Assembly: GCF_010614805.1 (NCBI RefSeq)
Contig: NZ_JAAFZC010000001.1
Location: 1,218,001-1,282,000 of the forward strand
Origin: Pseudooceanicola aestuarii
GTDB taxonomy: Bacteria; Pseudomonadota; Alphaproteobacteria; Rhodobacterales; Rhodobacteraceae
Length of the DNA stretch: 64,000 bases
Direction: 5' to 3'
Below are positions 17,175 to 26,376 of this stretch, one piece after another (position 1 is the stretch's first letter; the number at the start of each line of letters is the position of its first letter). Position numbers and translations under genes: made by a program. The notes below the pieces were generated by a model. It was not told where the DNA came from, did not search any database, and was given only the letters and a program-made list of their open reading frames with translations.

Positions 17175-18041
17175 TTAACTCCGCACCAGCGCCTCGTAGC
17201 TTTCGGCGATATCGCGGGTCAGGGCGCCGACTTCGAAGGTATAGTCGCCGATCTGGCCCACGGGGGTGACCTCGGCCGCGGTGCCGGTCAGCCAGCATTG
17301 CTCAAAGCTCGCCAGCTCTTCCGGCATGATGTGACGTTCGTGCACGGGGATCTGGCGGTCCTTCAGCATCCCGATGACGGTGCGGCGGGTGATGCCGTTC
17401 AGGAAGACGTCGGCCAGCGGGGTGTGCACTTCGCCGTCCTTGACGAAGAAGATGTTGGCACCGGTCGCCTCTGCCACGTAGCCGCGATAATCCATGAACA
17501 GCGCGTCGGAGCAGCCCTTGTTCTCCGCTTCGTGCTTGGACATGGTGCAGATCATGTAGAGGCCGGCGGCCTTGGCATGCACCGGGATCGTCTCGGGGGA
17601 GGGGCGTTTCCACTTGGCGATGTCCAGCTTGGCACCGACCATCTTGGCATCCCCGTAGTAATTGCCCCATTCCCAGCCGGCGACGGCCAGGCGCACGGGA
17701 TTCTTGCGGGCCGAGACGCCCATGTCCTCTCCCGCGCCGCGCCAGGCGACGACGCGCACATAGGCGTCGGTCCAGCCGTTGGCGGCCAGCATGTCGTATT
17801 TCGCCTTCTCGATTTCCTCGACAGTGTAGGGGATTTCGAAATCCAGCATCCGGGCAGAGGCGATAAGGCGTTCGGAATGCTCCACGCTCTTGAAGATCTT
17901 GCCGTTGTAGCAGCGCTCCCCCTCGAACACGGAGGAGGCGTAGTGCAGCGCGTGGCTCAGCAGATGTACGTTGGCCGCGCGCCAATCGACCATCTCACCG
18001 TCCAACCAGATTTTGCCGTCGCGATCATCATATGCGCTCAT
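17175..18041 (-). CDS. ilvE: Branched-chain amino acid aminotransferase
   Basis: A 288-residue class IV (fold type IV) PLP aminotransferase that interconverts Val, Leu and Ile with their 2-oxo acids. The PLP lysine is K157 in HAKAAGLYM. FLNGITRRTVIGML and the terminal GTAAEVTPVGQIG region are family signatures, and the length matches the usual IlvE. The start at 18041 is preceded by GGAGAC. A candidate sigma-70-type promoter lies at 18122-18150. It is divergent from petP-petR across 203 bases. Close relatives include D-amino-acid transaminase and aminodeoxychorismate lyase, but the N-terminal W-LDGEMVDW pattern favours IlvE. Confidence 0.93.
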   Translation of the reverse strand: MSAYDDRDGKIWLDGEMVDWRAANVHLLSHALHYASSVFEGERCYNGKIFKSVEHSERLIASARMLDFEIPYTVEEIEKAKYDMLAANGWTDAYVRVVAWRGAGEDMGVSARKNPVRLAVAGWEWGNYYGDAKMVGAKLDIAKWKRPSPETIPVHAKAAGLYMICTMSKHEAENKGCSDALFMDYRGYVAEATGANIFFVKDGEVHTPLADVFLNGITRRTVIGMLKDRQIPVHERHIMPEELASFEQCWLTGTAAEVTPVGQIGDYTFEVGALTRDIAESYEALVRS

Positions 18042-18121
18042 CGGCCCGTCTCCTTGCAGAATTTTCATTTGTTGCGCGCGACAGGTCCGGCAGGGACAAA
18101 AAGTTGCGCTGCTACGGGGTT

Positions 18122-18150
18122 TTCCTAGCCAGAGATTCGTTTCATGTCAA
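18122..18150 (-). promoter_or_regulatory. Candidate ilvE promoter
   Basis: On the minus strand a perfect TTGACA (18145-18150) and TAGGAA (18122-18127) are separated by 17 bases, upstream of ilvE. A transcription start near 18115 would give a leader of about 75 bases. On the plus strand TATATT at 18162-18167 could be the -10 for petP. Confidence 0.45.
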
Positions 18151-18244
18151 CAAGGCTGACTTATATTGCCGCGCGGCCGGAGAAACGTATTGGATTGGCC
18201 CTGCCGCTGACGTAGTTTCGCAAAGGCCAGAAACCGGAGGATCC

Positions 18245-18742
18245 ATGTCCGATACACAGCTGGGCGACAGCCTCCTTTTCCTGACGGACGAACAATTGCG
18301 GCAGGGGATCGAGGCGATGTTCTTCGCCTACCGGGGCTTTACAGCCGCGCCCGATCAGATCCTGGAGGGGCTGGCCTACGGGCGCGCGCACCACCGGGCG
18401 TTGCATTTCATCGCCCGCGCGCCGGGGATGAACGTGAACCGTCTGCTGACCATCCTGGGCGTGACCAAGCAATCGCTGAACCGTGTGCTGCGCACATTGG
18501 TCGCCGATGGCATGGTCGAAAGCCGCGTCGGACGTGCCGACAAGCGCGAGCGACACCTCTACCTGACGGAAGAAGGCATCGCGCTGGAGGCCCGGCTGTC
18601 CCATGCCCAGCGCCGCCAGATGCGGGCCGCCTATCGCCAGGCCGGGCCGGAGGCCGTCGCCGGGTTCCGTCAGGTGCTGGAAGCGATGATGGAGCCGGAG
18701 ATGCGCCGCACCTGCCTCACCCTGCGGGAGGGCAAGGGATGA
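18245..18742 (+). CDS. petP: MarR-family transcriptional regulator (PetP-like)
   Basis: A 165-residue winged-helix regulator. The recognition helix region is around NVNRLLTILGVTKQSLNRVLRTL, with the wing at RVGRADKRERHLYLT. In Rhodobacter capsulatus petP and petR form an operon near the cytochrome bc1 genes and petR is needed for growth. The same gene pair and overlap occur here, hence the name. GGAGGATCC precedes the ATG. The gene overlaps the response-regulator start by four bases. The ligand and regulon are unknown. Without the adjacent petABC genes the call rests on the pairing with petR. Confidence 0.78.
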   Translation: MSDTQLGDSLLFLTDEQLRQGIEAMFFAYRGFTAAPDQILEGLAYGRAHHRALHFIARAPGMNVNRLLTILGVTKQSLNRVLRTLVADGMVESRVGRADKRERHLYLTEEGIALEARLSHAQRRQMRAAYRQAGPEAVAGFRQVLEAMMEPEMRRTCLTLREGKG

Positions 18743-19452
18743 TCGACCCCGCGCCGCATATCCTGATCGTCGACGATGACGAACGTATCCGCGACCTGCT
18801 GGCCCGGTTCCTGCGCCGCAACGGGTTCCTGACCTCGCAGGCGCGCGATGCCGCCCATGCGCGGCGGCTGTTGCAGGGGCTGGAATTCGACCTGCTGGTG
18901 CTGGACGTGATGATGCCGGGCGAGGACGGTGTCAGCCTGACGGCCAGCCTGCGCGAAACCTCGGCCACGCCGGTGCTGTTGCTGACCGCCCGCGGCGAAA
19001 CGGAGGACCGCATTCGCGGGCTGGAGGCCGGCGCCGACGATTATCTGGTCAAACCGTTCGAGCCGCGCGAATTGCTGCTGCGGATCAATGCCATCCTGCG
19101 CCGTGTGCCCGACACGATCAGCAGTGACGCGGTGCCCAAGGTGCTGCACCTGGGAGAGGTCCGCTATGATCTTGACCGGGGGGAGTTGTGGCGCGGCGAT
19201 GCGCCGGTGCGGCTGACCGCGACGGAGGTGCAGCTGATGCGGGTCTTCGCGGCGCACCCCGGCGAATCGTTGTCCCGCCTGCAACTGGTTGAGGAGTTGG
19301 GCCGCGGCGCCGGACGGGATGCCGGGCAGTCGCAGGAACGCGCGGTGGACGTGCAGATCACCCGGCTGCGGCGCAAGATCGAACGCGATCCGAAGCAGCC
19401 GCGCTACCTTCAGACGGTGCGTGGCGCGGGCTACATGCTGATGCCGGAGTGA
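18739..19452 (+). CDS. petR: OmpR-family response regulator (PetR-like)
   Basis: A 237-residue two-domain regulator. The receiver domain (about 7-120) has the acidic pocket D12-D14 in IVDDDERIRD, phospho-acceptor D56 in LVLDVMMP, and the conserved lysine in YLVKPFEPREL. The C-terminal winged helix (about 135-235) ends with RGAGYML, typical of OmpR/PhoB. Its start overlaps petP by four bases. No histidine kinase gene is nearby, so it is an orphan in this window. Known PetR of R. capsulatus is required for growth, so the gene may be essential. Confidence 0.88.
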   Translation: MIDPAPHILIVDDDERIRDLLARFLRRNGFLTSQARDAAHARRLLQGLEFDLLVLDVMMPGEDGVSLTASLRETSATPVLLLTARGETEDRIRGLEAGADDYLVKPFEPRELLLRINAILRRVPDTISSDAVPKVLHLGEVRYDLDRGELWRGDAPVRLTATEVQLMRVFAAHPGESLSRLQLVEELGRGAGRDAGQSQERAVDVQITRLRRKIERDPKQPRYLQTVRGAGYMLMPE

Positions 19453-19493
19453 GGCGGGCCAGGCCCGCGCGGACGACAAGGGAGGAAAGGCGC

Positions 19494-20453
19494 ATGACCA
19501 CGGCACTGCTGACCCACGCGGATTGCCACGGCCACATCACCCCGGAGGGGCATCCCGAACGGGTTGAGCGGCTTCATGCCGTGCTGGCCGCGCTGGAGGG
19601 CAAGGCGCTGGACCGCCACGACGCCCCGCGCGCCACCGATGAGCAGCTTCTGCGCGCCCATCCCCAGACCCATCTGGACGCGGTGCGCGCCGCCGAACCG
19701 GCGGCAGGGGCGGGTGCGGTGCAGCTGGACCCGGACACCTGGATGGTGAACGGATCGCTGGCCGCCGCGATGCGGGCGGCGGGTGGGGCCTGCCGGGCGG
19801 TCGATATGGTAATGGCGGGTCAGGCGCGCAACGCCTTTGTCGCCACCCGCCCGCCGGGCCACCATGCGGAGGCGCGGAAGCCGATGGGCTTCTGCCTGTT
19901 CGGCAATGTCGCCGTTGCCGCGAAACACGCGCTTGAGGTCCACGGGCTGGACCGCGTGGCCATCATCGACCCGGATGTGCACCACGGCAACGGCACCCAG
20001 GATCTGGTGCAGAACGATCCGCGCATCCTGTTCGTCTCCACCCACCAGATGCCGCTGTATCCCGGCACCGGCGACCGGGCGGAGACGGGCCCCCATGGCA
20101 CCGTGACCAACATCCCGCTGTCGGAGGGGACGGAGGGCGATATCTACCGCAAGATCGTCACCGCCCGCATCCTGCCCCTGCTGGAGCGGTTCGCGCCGCA
20201 GATGATTTTCATCTCGGCCGGGTTCGACGCGCACAAGGACGATCCGCTGGCCAGTCTGGCGCTGGAGGCCGAGGATTTCGGCTGGATCACCGAACAGCTT
20301 TGCGCGGCGGCGGATCGGCTGTGCGCGGGGCGCGTGGTCTCCTGCCTCGAAGGGGGCTACGGGCTGGAGGGGCTGGCCGCCTCTGCCGCGTCGCATGTGG
20401 ATGCCCTGATCGCCGCCGGGGGCCGGGGCCAGGCGGGGGCCGGGGCTGGATGA
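19494..20453 (+). CDS. Histone deacetylase-family amidohydrolase (acetylpolyamine amidohydrolase-like)
   Basis: A 319-residue zinc hydrolase of the arginase/deacetylase fold. The active-site block RPPGHHAEARKPMGFC carries the catalytic His pair, IDPDVHHGNGTQ carries Asp and His zinc ligands, and ISAGFDAHKDDPLA carries the third ligand. Bacterial members remove acetyl groups from acetylpolyamines or small acetyl-amides (AcuC, APAH and HdaH types). GGAGGAAAGG lies before the ATG at 19494. It follows petR by 41 bases and may share its transcript. Given two polyamine-type uptake systems nearby, acetylpolyamine hydrolysis is an attractive but unproven role. Confidence 0.88.
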   Translation: MTTALLTHADCHGHITPEGHPERVERLHAVLAALEGKALDRHDAPRATDEQLLRAHPQTHLDAVRAAEPAAGAGAVQLDPDTWMVNGSLAAAMRAAGGACRAVDMVMAGQARNAFVATRPPGHHAEARKPMGFCLFGNVAVAAKHALEVHGLDRVAIIDPDVHHGNGTQDLVQNDPRILFVSTHQMPLYPGTGDRAETGPHGTVTNIPLSEGTEGDIYRKIVTARILPLLERFAPQMIFISAGFDAHKDDPLASLALEAEDFGWITEQLCAAADRLCAGRVVSCLEGGYGLEGLAASAASHVDALIAAGGRGQAGAGAG

Positions 20454-20484
20454 AGGCGCGGCGCGGCCTGGCGGGCCTGTCCGC

Positions 20485-21453
20485 TCAGCCGCGCACCAGC
20501 TGGCGCAGATCCTCCAGCAGGGCGTCGGACATTGCCCGCGTATGGGCGATGCGTCTGGCCGGCATCCGCGGATGCTCCACCCGGATCAGCGTCTCGAAGG
20601 TGATGAAGAACGGCAGGTAGAGCGTCCGCTCCCGCTCTGTCATCCGGAAGGCGTCGGCAAAGGCGTCGAAACCCTCCGCATCGACGCCGAAATGGCGGCG
20701 CCGTCCGGGCAACATGTCGCGCCGGGCGGCATGGACCAGAAACCGCGCCACGTCGCGATAGACCGGCGCGCGCAGCCCGGCGCCCAGGTCGATGCCATGC
20801 AGGGCCTGATCGTCGCGCAACAGGTTGTTGGGATGGAAATCGCCGTGGCAGATCACCGTGCGCCACGTGCAATCGCCCCCGATCAGGCGCGACAGGCGGT
20901 GGAATTTTTGCAACAGCCGCGCCTCGACCTTCTGAAGGCGGGGATGGGGCTGGCGCGGCACCGCCTCGGCCGCCCAGCTGCGCCAGGGGCCGCGATTGAC
21001 CGGGCGCCAATCCTCGGTGTTCCGGGTATAGGCGGCCAGCCATCCGGCGGCGCGGGCCTGTTCGGCGATGCGGCGCGCGGGGTCCAGCGCCCACAGATGG
21101 TTCAGCAGCGGCACCCCCGCGACAGTGCCGGCCACCAGCACAATGCCCCCCGGCAGCAGCGCCAGTGGCGACGCGATGCGGTGCGGGCCGTCTGACATCG
21201 TGGGCGCGAGGCGCTGCATTTCGCCCCATTGGGCGGTGATCTCCGCCGTTTCCGTCGCGCAGAGAGCCAACCGGAAGATTGCGGCTCTGCCCTGCCAATG
21301 CCCGGCAAAGACCGCGCGCCGGTCGGGGACCAGGCGCAGGATCTCCGTCACCGCGCCGTCGGGATGGGCGGTCAGGATCTCCTCCATCCGGCGGGCGGCG
21401 TCGATTGCCGCTTCGGGGTGGGTATCCAGGGATGTTTCGCGCAGCAGGTTCAT
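20485..21453 (-). CDS. Aminoglycoside phosphotransferase-fold protein
   Basis: A 322-residue protein with the choline/APH kinase fold. The catalytic loop reads HGDFHPNNLL, with its conserved His-Gly-Asp and downstream Asn. The DFG-equivalent is weakened to HGIDLGAG, still offering an Asp. The N-terminal nucleotide-binding lobe (about 20-100) is divergent and lacks a clear Gly-rich loop. Substrates of this superfamily include aminoglycosides, choline, homoserine and sugars; antibiotic resistance should not be assumed. It converges with the HDAC-family gene and is divergent from xseB. The start at 21453 is chosen over an upstream in-frame codon because GAGGGG precedes it. Confidence 0.75.
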   Translation of the reverse strand: MNLLRETSLDTHPEAAIDAARRMEEILTAHPDGAVTEILRLVPDRRAVFAGHWQGRAAIFRLALCATETAEITAQWGEMQRLAPTMSDGPHRIASPLALLPGGIVLVAGTVAGVPLLNHLWALDPARRIAEQARAAGWLAAYTRNTEDWRPVNRGPWRSWAAEAVPRQPHPRLQKVEARLLQKFHRLSRLIGGDCTWRTVICHGDFHPNNLLRDDQALHGIDLGAGLRAPVYRDVARFLVHAARRDMLPGRRRHFGVDAEGFDAFADAFRMTERERTLYLPFFITFETLIRVEHPRMPARRIAHTRAMSDALLEDLRQLVRG

Positions 21454-21630
21454 CCCCTCAGAATGGCGAGCGCGGTGGTGTTTCGTCAATCCGCGCGGTC
21501 CTGCCCGCGCCGCCGGGCGCGCGACATCTGGCGGGGCGCCGCGTCATCCGGGCCCGGGCGGCGCGCCGGAATTGAACCTTGCCCCGCGCCCGCCTATGGT
21601 GCAGCCCGAGGTCACCAGGAGACTCCCGCC

Positions 21631-21885
21631 ATGCCCGATCAGCCGTCCGATCAGCCGATTCCCGAAATGTCCTTTGAACAGGCGATGAAAGAGCTGGAGG
21701 GCGTCGTGACCCAGCTGGAAAACGGCGAGGTCGCGCTTGAACAATCCATCGCCCTTTATGAGCGTGGCGCGCTTCTGAAGAAGCATTGCGACGCCAAGCT
21801 GGCGGAAGCGGAGGAAAAGGTGCGCCTGATCACCACCGATGGCGACGGCTCCGCCGCCGGGCTGAAACCGGCCGAGGGTCTCTGA
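21631..21885 (+). CDS. xseB: Exodeoxyribonuclease VII small subunit
   Basis: An 84-residue acidic helical protein with the diagnostic XseB core, MSFEQAMKELEGVVTQLENG and SIALYERGALLKKHC. It associates in several copies with XseA to degrade single-stranded DNA. CAGGAGACT lies before the ATG at 21631. The stop touches the ispA start, the widespread xseB-ispA-dxs order. The last 15 residues are variable in the family. XseA is not in this window. Confidence 0.93.
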   Translation: MPDQPSDQPIPEMSFEQAMKELEGVVTQLENGEVALEQSIALYERGALLKKHCDAKLAEAEEKVRLITTDGDGSAAGLKPAEGL

Positions 21886-22746
21886 ATGTTCGACGCCGCG
21901 CTGGCCGATGCGGTCGCGGCCGTGTCGACCCGCCTGTCGCAGCGCCTGGCCCCGGTGGAGGGCACGCTGGGCGAGGCCATGCGCTATGCCTGCGCGGGCG
22001 GCAAGCGGCTGCGCGCCTTCCTGGTGCTGGAGGGCGCGGCGCTGCATGGCGTGGACCGCGCGCCGGCGCTGGACGTGGCCGCCGCCATCGAGGCGATGCA
22101 TTCCTATTCGCTGGTCCATGACGATCTGCCCTGCATGGATGACGACGACCTGCGCCGGGGGCAGCCCACCGTCCATGTCAAATGGGACCAGGCCACCGGC
22201 GTGTTGGTGGGCGATGCGCTACAGGCGCTGGCCTTTGACCTGGTGGCGGGGGCCGACCTGCCGGATGCGCGGCGGCTGGCGCTGCTGGCCGGGCTGGCGC
22301 GCTCTGCCGGTGGGGCGGGGATGGTGTTGGGCCAGGTGATGGACATCGCCGCCGAAACCGCCGCCACCCCCCTGACGCTGAAGCAGATCACCCGGTTGCA
22401 GGCGCTGAAGACCGGGGCGCTGTTCGACTGGTCGGCCACCGCCGGGCCGGTGATGGCGGGCGCTGATCCCGCGCCGCTGCGCGCCTATGCCCGCGATCTG
22501 GGCCTTGCCTTTCAGATCGCCGACGACATTTTGGATGTCGAGGGCTGCGAGACCCGCACCGGCAAACGTGTGGGCAAGGACGACGCCGCGGGCAAGGCGA
22601 CGTTTGTCTCCTTGCTGGGGCTGGACGGCGCGCGGGGCGAGGCGCAGCGCCTGACCGATGCCGCCTGTGATGCGCTGGCCCCCTACGGCGCGGCAGCGGA
22701 CCGCTTGCGAGAGGCCGCGCGCTTCGTTATCTCGCGCCAAGCCTGA
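21886..22746 (+). CDS. ispA: Polyprenyl diphosphate synthase (farnesyl/geranyl diphosphate synthase)
   Basis: A 286-residue trans-prenyltransferase. It condenses dimethylallyl and isopentenyl diphosphates to geranyl and farnesyl diphosphate. The first Asp-rich motif is DDLPCMDDDD and the second is DDILD, both Mg2+-binding, with GGKRLRAFL upstream binding the diphosphate. The length fits bacterial IspA. The ATG follows the xseB stop codon with no gap, and dxs follows after 24 bases, so precursor supply and condensation are co-transcribed. Chain length beyond C15 cannot be read reliably. Confidence 0.93.
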   Translation: MFDAALADAVAAVSTRLSQRLAPVEGTLGEAMRYACAGGKRLRAFLVLEGAALHGVDRAPALDVAAAIEAMHSYSLVHDDLPCMDDDDLRRGQPTVHVKWDQATGVLVGDALQALAFDLVAGADLPDARRLALLAGLARSAGGAGMVLGQVMDIAAETAATPLTLKQITRLQALKTGALFDWSATAGPVMAGADPAPLRAYARDLGLAFQIADDILDVEGCETRTGKRVGKDDAAGKATFVSLLGLDGARGEAQRLTDAACDALAPYGAAADRLREAARFVISRQA

Positions 22747-22770
22747 GCCACCCGAGAGGAGGAGGCCGCC

Positions 22771-24699
22771 ATGACCATCGACCGCCCCAAGACCCCGCTT
22801 CTTGACCGTATTGCCGCCCCCGCCGACATGAAGGGGCTGACGGATGAGGAATTGCGGCAGCTGGCCGGAGAACTGCGAGCCGAGACGATTTCCGCCGTTT
22901 CCGAGACGGGCGGCCATCTGGGCGCCGGGCTGGGCGTGGTGGAACTGACCGTCGCGCTGCATGCCGTGTTTGACACCCCGCGCGACCGGCTGATCTGGGA
23001 CGTCAGTCACCAGAGCTACCCGCACAAGATCCTGACCGGACGTCGCGACCGCATCCGCACCCTGCGGCAGAAGGACGGGCTGTCGGGGTTCACCAAACGG
23101 TCTGAATCGCCGTTTGATCCGTTTGGTGCGGCGCATAGCTCCACCTCCATTTCCGCCGCGCTGGGCTTTGCCGTGGCACGCGATCTGGGCGGCGCGCCGG
23201 ACCATGGGCTGGGCGATGCCATCGCGGTGATCGGGGATGGCGCGATGAGCGCAGGCATGGCCTTCGAGGCGCTGAACAACGCCGGTGCGCTGGGCAAACG
23301 CCTGATCGTCATCCTGAACGACAATGAGATGTCCATCGCGCCGCCGGTGGGAGCGTTGTCGTCCTATCTGTCGCGCCTCTATGCCGGCGCCCCGTTCCAG
23401 GAGTTCAAGGCCGCAGCCAAGGGCGCGGTGTCCCTGCTGCCGCCGCCCTTCCAGGAGGGGGCCAAGCGGGCCAAGGAAATGCTGAAAAGCATGACCGTCG
23501 GCGGCACCCTGTTCGAGGAGCTTGGGTTCTCCTACGTCGGGCCGATCGACGGCCATGACCTGAATCAGTTGTTGCCGGTGCTGCGCACGGTGAAGACCCG
23601 CGCCAACGGGCCGATCCTGATCCATGCGATCACCACGAAGGGCAAGGGCTATGCCCCCGCCGAACGGGCGGACGACAAGGGCCATGCCACGGGCAAATTC
23701 GATGTCTCCACCGGCAAGCAGGCCAAGAAGGCCTCGAACGCGCCGTCCTATACTTCTGTCTTCGGCAAGGAACTCGTGCGGCTGGCGGGAGAAGACCCCC
23801 GCATCTGCGCCGTCACCGCCGCGATGCCCGATGGCACCGGGTTGAACCTGATGGCCGAACGCTTCCCCTCGCGCACGTTCGACGTGGGGATCGCGGAACA
23901 GCATGGCGTGACCTTTGCCGCCGGGCTGGCGGCGGGGGGGCTGCGGCCCTTCTGCGCGATCTATTCGACGTTCCTGCAACGCGGCTATGACCAGGTGGTG
24001 CATGATGTCGCGATCCAGCGCCTGCCGGTACGTTTTGCCGTGGACCGCGCCGGGTTGGTGGGCGCCGACGGGGCGACCCATGCGGGCAGCTTCGACATCG
24101 CCTTCCTGTCCAACCTTCCGGGGTTTGTCGTGATGGCCGCCGCCGACGAGGCGGAGCTGGCGCATATGGTGGCCACCGCCGCCGCGCATGACGCGGGGCC
24201 GATCGCCTTTCGCTACCCGCGGGGCGAAGGGCAGGGGGTGGAGATGCCGGAACGTGGCGAGGTGCTGGAAATCGGCCGGGGCCGCATGATCCGCGAAGGC
24301 GGGCGCGTGGCCATCCTGTCCTTTGGCACCCGTCTGGGCGAGGTTCTGAAAGCCGCCGAGGCGCTGGAGGCGCGGGGGATCGCCCCCACCATCGCCGATG
24401 CCCGCTTTGCCAAGCCGCTGGATCGGGAACTGATCCTGCAACTGGCCGCCGACCACGAGGCGCTGATCACGATCGAGGAGGGCGCCGTTGGCGGCTTTGG
24501 CGCGCATGTGACACAGTTGCTGGCGGACGAAGGGGTCTTTGACGGCGGGCTGAAGTTCCGGTCCATGGTTCTGCCCGATACCTTCATCGATCAGGCCACG
24601 CCCGAGGACATGTATGCCACCGCAAAGCTGAGCGCTGCGGATATCGAGGCACGGGTGCTGGACGTTCTGGGCGTAGAGCGGCTGAGCCGCCGCGCCTGA
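22771..24699 (+). CDS. dxs: 1-deoxy-D-xylulose-5-phosphate synthase
   Basis: A 642-residue thiamine-diphosphate enzyme catalysing the first MEP-pathway step, pyruvate plus glyceraldehyde 3-phosphate to DXP and CO2. The N-terminal domain has the cofactor motif [18 protein letters not shown], the middle pyrimidine-binding domain has [15 protein letters not shown], and the C-terminal domain is complete. GGAGGAGG precedes the ATG. It is the last gene of the xseB-ispA-dxs operon and meets the convergent exoD gene 42 bases on. Its cofactor may come from the thiBPQ importer encoded downstream. Confidence 0.96.
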   Translation: MTIDRPKTPLLDRIAAPADMKGLTDEELRQLAGELRAETISAVSETGGHLGAGLGVVELTVALHAVFDTPRDRLIWDVSHQSYPHKILTGRRDRIRTLRQKDGLSGFTKRSESPFDPFGAAHSSTSISAALGFAVARDLGGAPDHGLGDAIAVIGDGAMSAGMAFEALNNAGALGKRLIVILNDNEMSIAPPVGALSSYLSRLYAGAPFQEFKAAAKGAVSLLPPPFQEGAKRAKEMLKSMTVGGTLFEELGFSYVGPIDGHDLNQLLPVLRTVKTRANGPILIHAITTKGKGYAPAERADDKGHATGKFDVSTGKQAKKASNAPSYTSVFGKELVRLAGEDPRICAVTAAMPDGTGLNLMAERFPSRTFDVGIAEQHGVTFAAGLAAGGLRPFCAIYSTFLQRGYDQVVHDVAIQRLPVRFAVDRAGLVGADGATHAGSFDIAFLSNLPGFVVMAAADEAELAHMVATAAAHDAGPIAFRYPRGEGQGVEMPERGEVLEIGRGRMIREGGRVAILSFGTRLGEVLKAAEALEARGIAPTIADARFAKPLDRELILQLAADHEALITIEEGAVGGFGAHVTQLLADEGVFDGGLKFRSMVLPDTFIDQATPEDMYATAKLSAADIEARVLDVLGVERLSRRA

Positions 24700-24741
24700 A
24701 AACGGCCCCGCGCGCGGACCCGTCCGGGTCAGGCCGGGAGT

Positions 24742-25362
24742 TCAGCCGCCCGTTCCGGTGGTGACCAGCCACCAGACCAGCCATCCACTGATGCCCACCT
24801 GAACATAGCCCAGCAGGGTGAACAGCCCGTCCCGCGCCAAAAGGCCGATGGCAAACAGCGCAATCGCCGCCGCAAAGACCGAGGTGACCATGGGCAGCAC
24901 TTCGAGAAACGGAATCACCAGGCAGATGGCGGCGATCACCGTCAGCGTGAACATGTTGGTCGCCCGCGTGACAAAGGCCGTCAGCCGCCGGTGTGTGCGC
25001 GCGTCGATCCAGGCGACAGGGCGGCGCAACCAGCTCACGGCCTTTTGCACCCGCTGGGTCCGCACGCCGCGCCGGGTCAGCACATTGGGCATCCAGACAG
25101 TGTGCCGCCCCACCAGTTTCTGCGCCGTGATCAGGAAGATGAACATTGCCCCGATCGTCGGCAGGCCGAAGATCCCCGATAGCGGCGAGACAAGGATCAG
25201 CGCCGGGACCAGGATGATCGGCGCAAAGGACCGGGTGCCGACCTCGTCCAGGATGTCACCGATGGTGATCTGTCCGTCGCGATCGGCGTTTTCCATGGCG
25301 TCCAGAATATCCGACAATTGCCGGAAATCCTGTGTGCCGCTGTGGCGGGGGCTGTCTGCCAT
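24742..25362 (-). CDS. exoD: ExoD-family inner-membrane protein
   Basis: A 206-residue protein of the exopolysaccharide synthesis ExoD family. The polar N-terminus contains ITIGDILDEVGTRSFAPIIL, followed by four to five hydrophobic helices with a charged stretch (RVQKAVSWLRRPVAW) between the second and third. ExoD was named in Sinorhizobium meliloti for a role in exopolysaccharide and alkali tolerance; its biochemical function is not known. GGAGACA is well placed for the ATG at 25362. An in-frame ATG at 25377 is less well placed. Confidence 0.87.
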   Translation of the reverse strand: MADSPRHSGTQDFRQLSDILDAMENADRDGQITIGDILDEVGTRSFAPIILVPALILVSPLSGIFGLPTIGAMFIFLITAQKLVGRHTVWMPNVLTRRGVRTQRVQKAVSWLRRPVAWIDARTHRRLTAFVTRATNMFTLTVIAAICLVIPFLEVLPMVTSVFAAAIALFAIGLLARDGLFTLLGYVQVGISGWLVWWLVTTGTGG

Positions 25363-25407
25363 GGTTGCTGTCTCCATGAGATGCCAACGCACGGTGCGCT
25401 GTCCGGT

Positions 25408-26274
25408 TCACGCAGGTCCAGTGTTTTCTGTCTTCAGCAAGGCGGCAAGGCCGGACCGGTAGTCGGGATGGCGCAAGGTGACGCCCAGGTCGCGCTTGAT
25501 CCGGTCGTTCCGCACCCGCTTGCTTTCGGCATAGAAGCTGCGGGCCATGGGGGTCATCTCGGCGGTGTCGAAATCCTCGGCCGGGGGCAGGGGCAGGCCC
25601 AGCAGCTGCGCGGCATGGGCGATGACGTCCTGCGGCGGAGCCGGGTCATCGTCGCACAGGTTGTAGACAGCGCCGGGATCGGGCTGCGCGATGGAGGCGG
25701 CCAGCACCTGCGCGATATCGTCGACATGGATGCGGGAAAACACCTGTCCGGTCTTCAGGATCCGCCGCGCCGTGCCGGCCCGCACCTTGGCAAAAGGACC
25801 GCGTCCGGGGCCGTAGATCCCCGCCAGCCGGAATATGTGCAGCGGCAGGTCGGGGATGGCGCGCCACTCCGTCTCGGCCGCGACGCGGGCGCGGCCGCGC
25901 CGGGTGCTGGGGGTCAGGGGCGTGTCCTCGTCCACCCAGCCGCCGCCGTGATCGCCATAGACCCCGGTGGTGGACAGGTAGCCCACCCAGTCCAGCCGCG
26001 CGGCATTGCGCGCGATGGCGGCGTGCAGGTGGCGCAGGGTCGGATCGCCGGTGTCATCCGGTCCGGCGGAGATCAGGACATGCGTCGCCCGGTCCAGCAG
26101 CCCGGACAGGTCGTCGCCGGGAAAGACATGCGCCACCACGCCGGTATCGGCCAGCGCGGCGCGGCGCTCCGGGCTGCGGGTGGTTCCGTGAACCTCCCAG
26201 GCATCGCGGGGCAGCAGGCGGGCAAGGGCACGGGCCGAATAGCCGTGACCGACAGAGAGAAGGCACCGGGTCAT
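25408..26274 (-). CDS. NAD-dependent epimerase/dehydratase-like protein (SDR extended)
   Basis: A 288-residue Rossmann-fold protein resembling YeeZ-type epimerases. The N-terminal SVGHGYSARALARLL replaces the usual GxxGxxG but keeps the glycine-rich turn. LSTTGVYGDHGG supplies the Ser and Tyr active-site region, though the usual YxxxK lysine is not obvious (RGRARVAAE follows). FSRIHVDDIAQVLAASI is the family's conserved C-terminal domain. Substrate is unknown. The start at 26274 is preceded by a G-rich run, and an antisense extension beyond it is not protein-like. It is divergent from amn. Confidence 0.8.
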   Translation of the reverse strand: MTRCLLSVGHGYSARALARLLPRDAWEVHGTTRSPERRAALADTGVVAHVFPGDDLSGLLDRATHVLISAGPDDTGDPTLRHLHAAIARNAARLDWVGYLSTTGVYGDHGGGWVDEDTPLTPSTRRGRARVAAETEWRAIPDLPLHIFRLAGIYGPGRGPFAKVRAGTARRILKTGQVFSRIHVDDIAQVLAASIAQPDPGAVYNLCDDDPAPPQDVIAHAAQLLGLPLPPAEDFDTAEMTPMARSFYAESKRVRNDRIKRDLGVTLRHPDYRSGLAALLKTENTGPA

Positions 26275-26376
26275 CCCCCGTTCATGCGGCCCCCCGCCGC
26301 CAGGTGCAAGTGCGAAGCGTGGCCCTTGTGTTACAGGGGCAAAACGGCGCAAAAGAGACAAAAGCCGGAGCCGCAC

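Noticed and set aside
20485..21453. Antibiotic-resistance aminoglycoside kinase
   Set aside because: Only the general APH fold is visible; the catalytic Asp region is altered and there is no mobile context.
22219..24507. Long open frame antisense to ispA and dxs
   Set aside because: dxs and ispA show full families on the plus strand; the antisense product has no motif and is compositionally odd.
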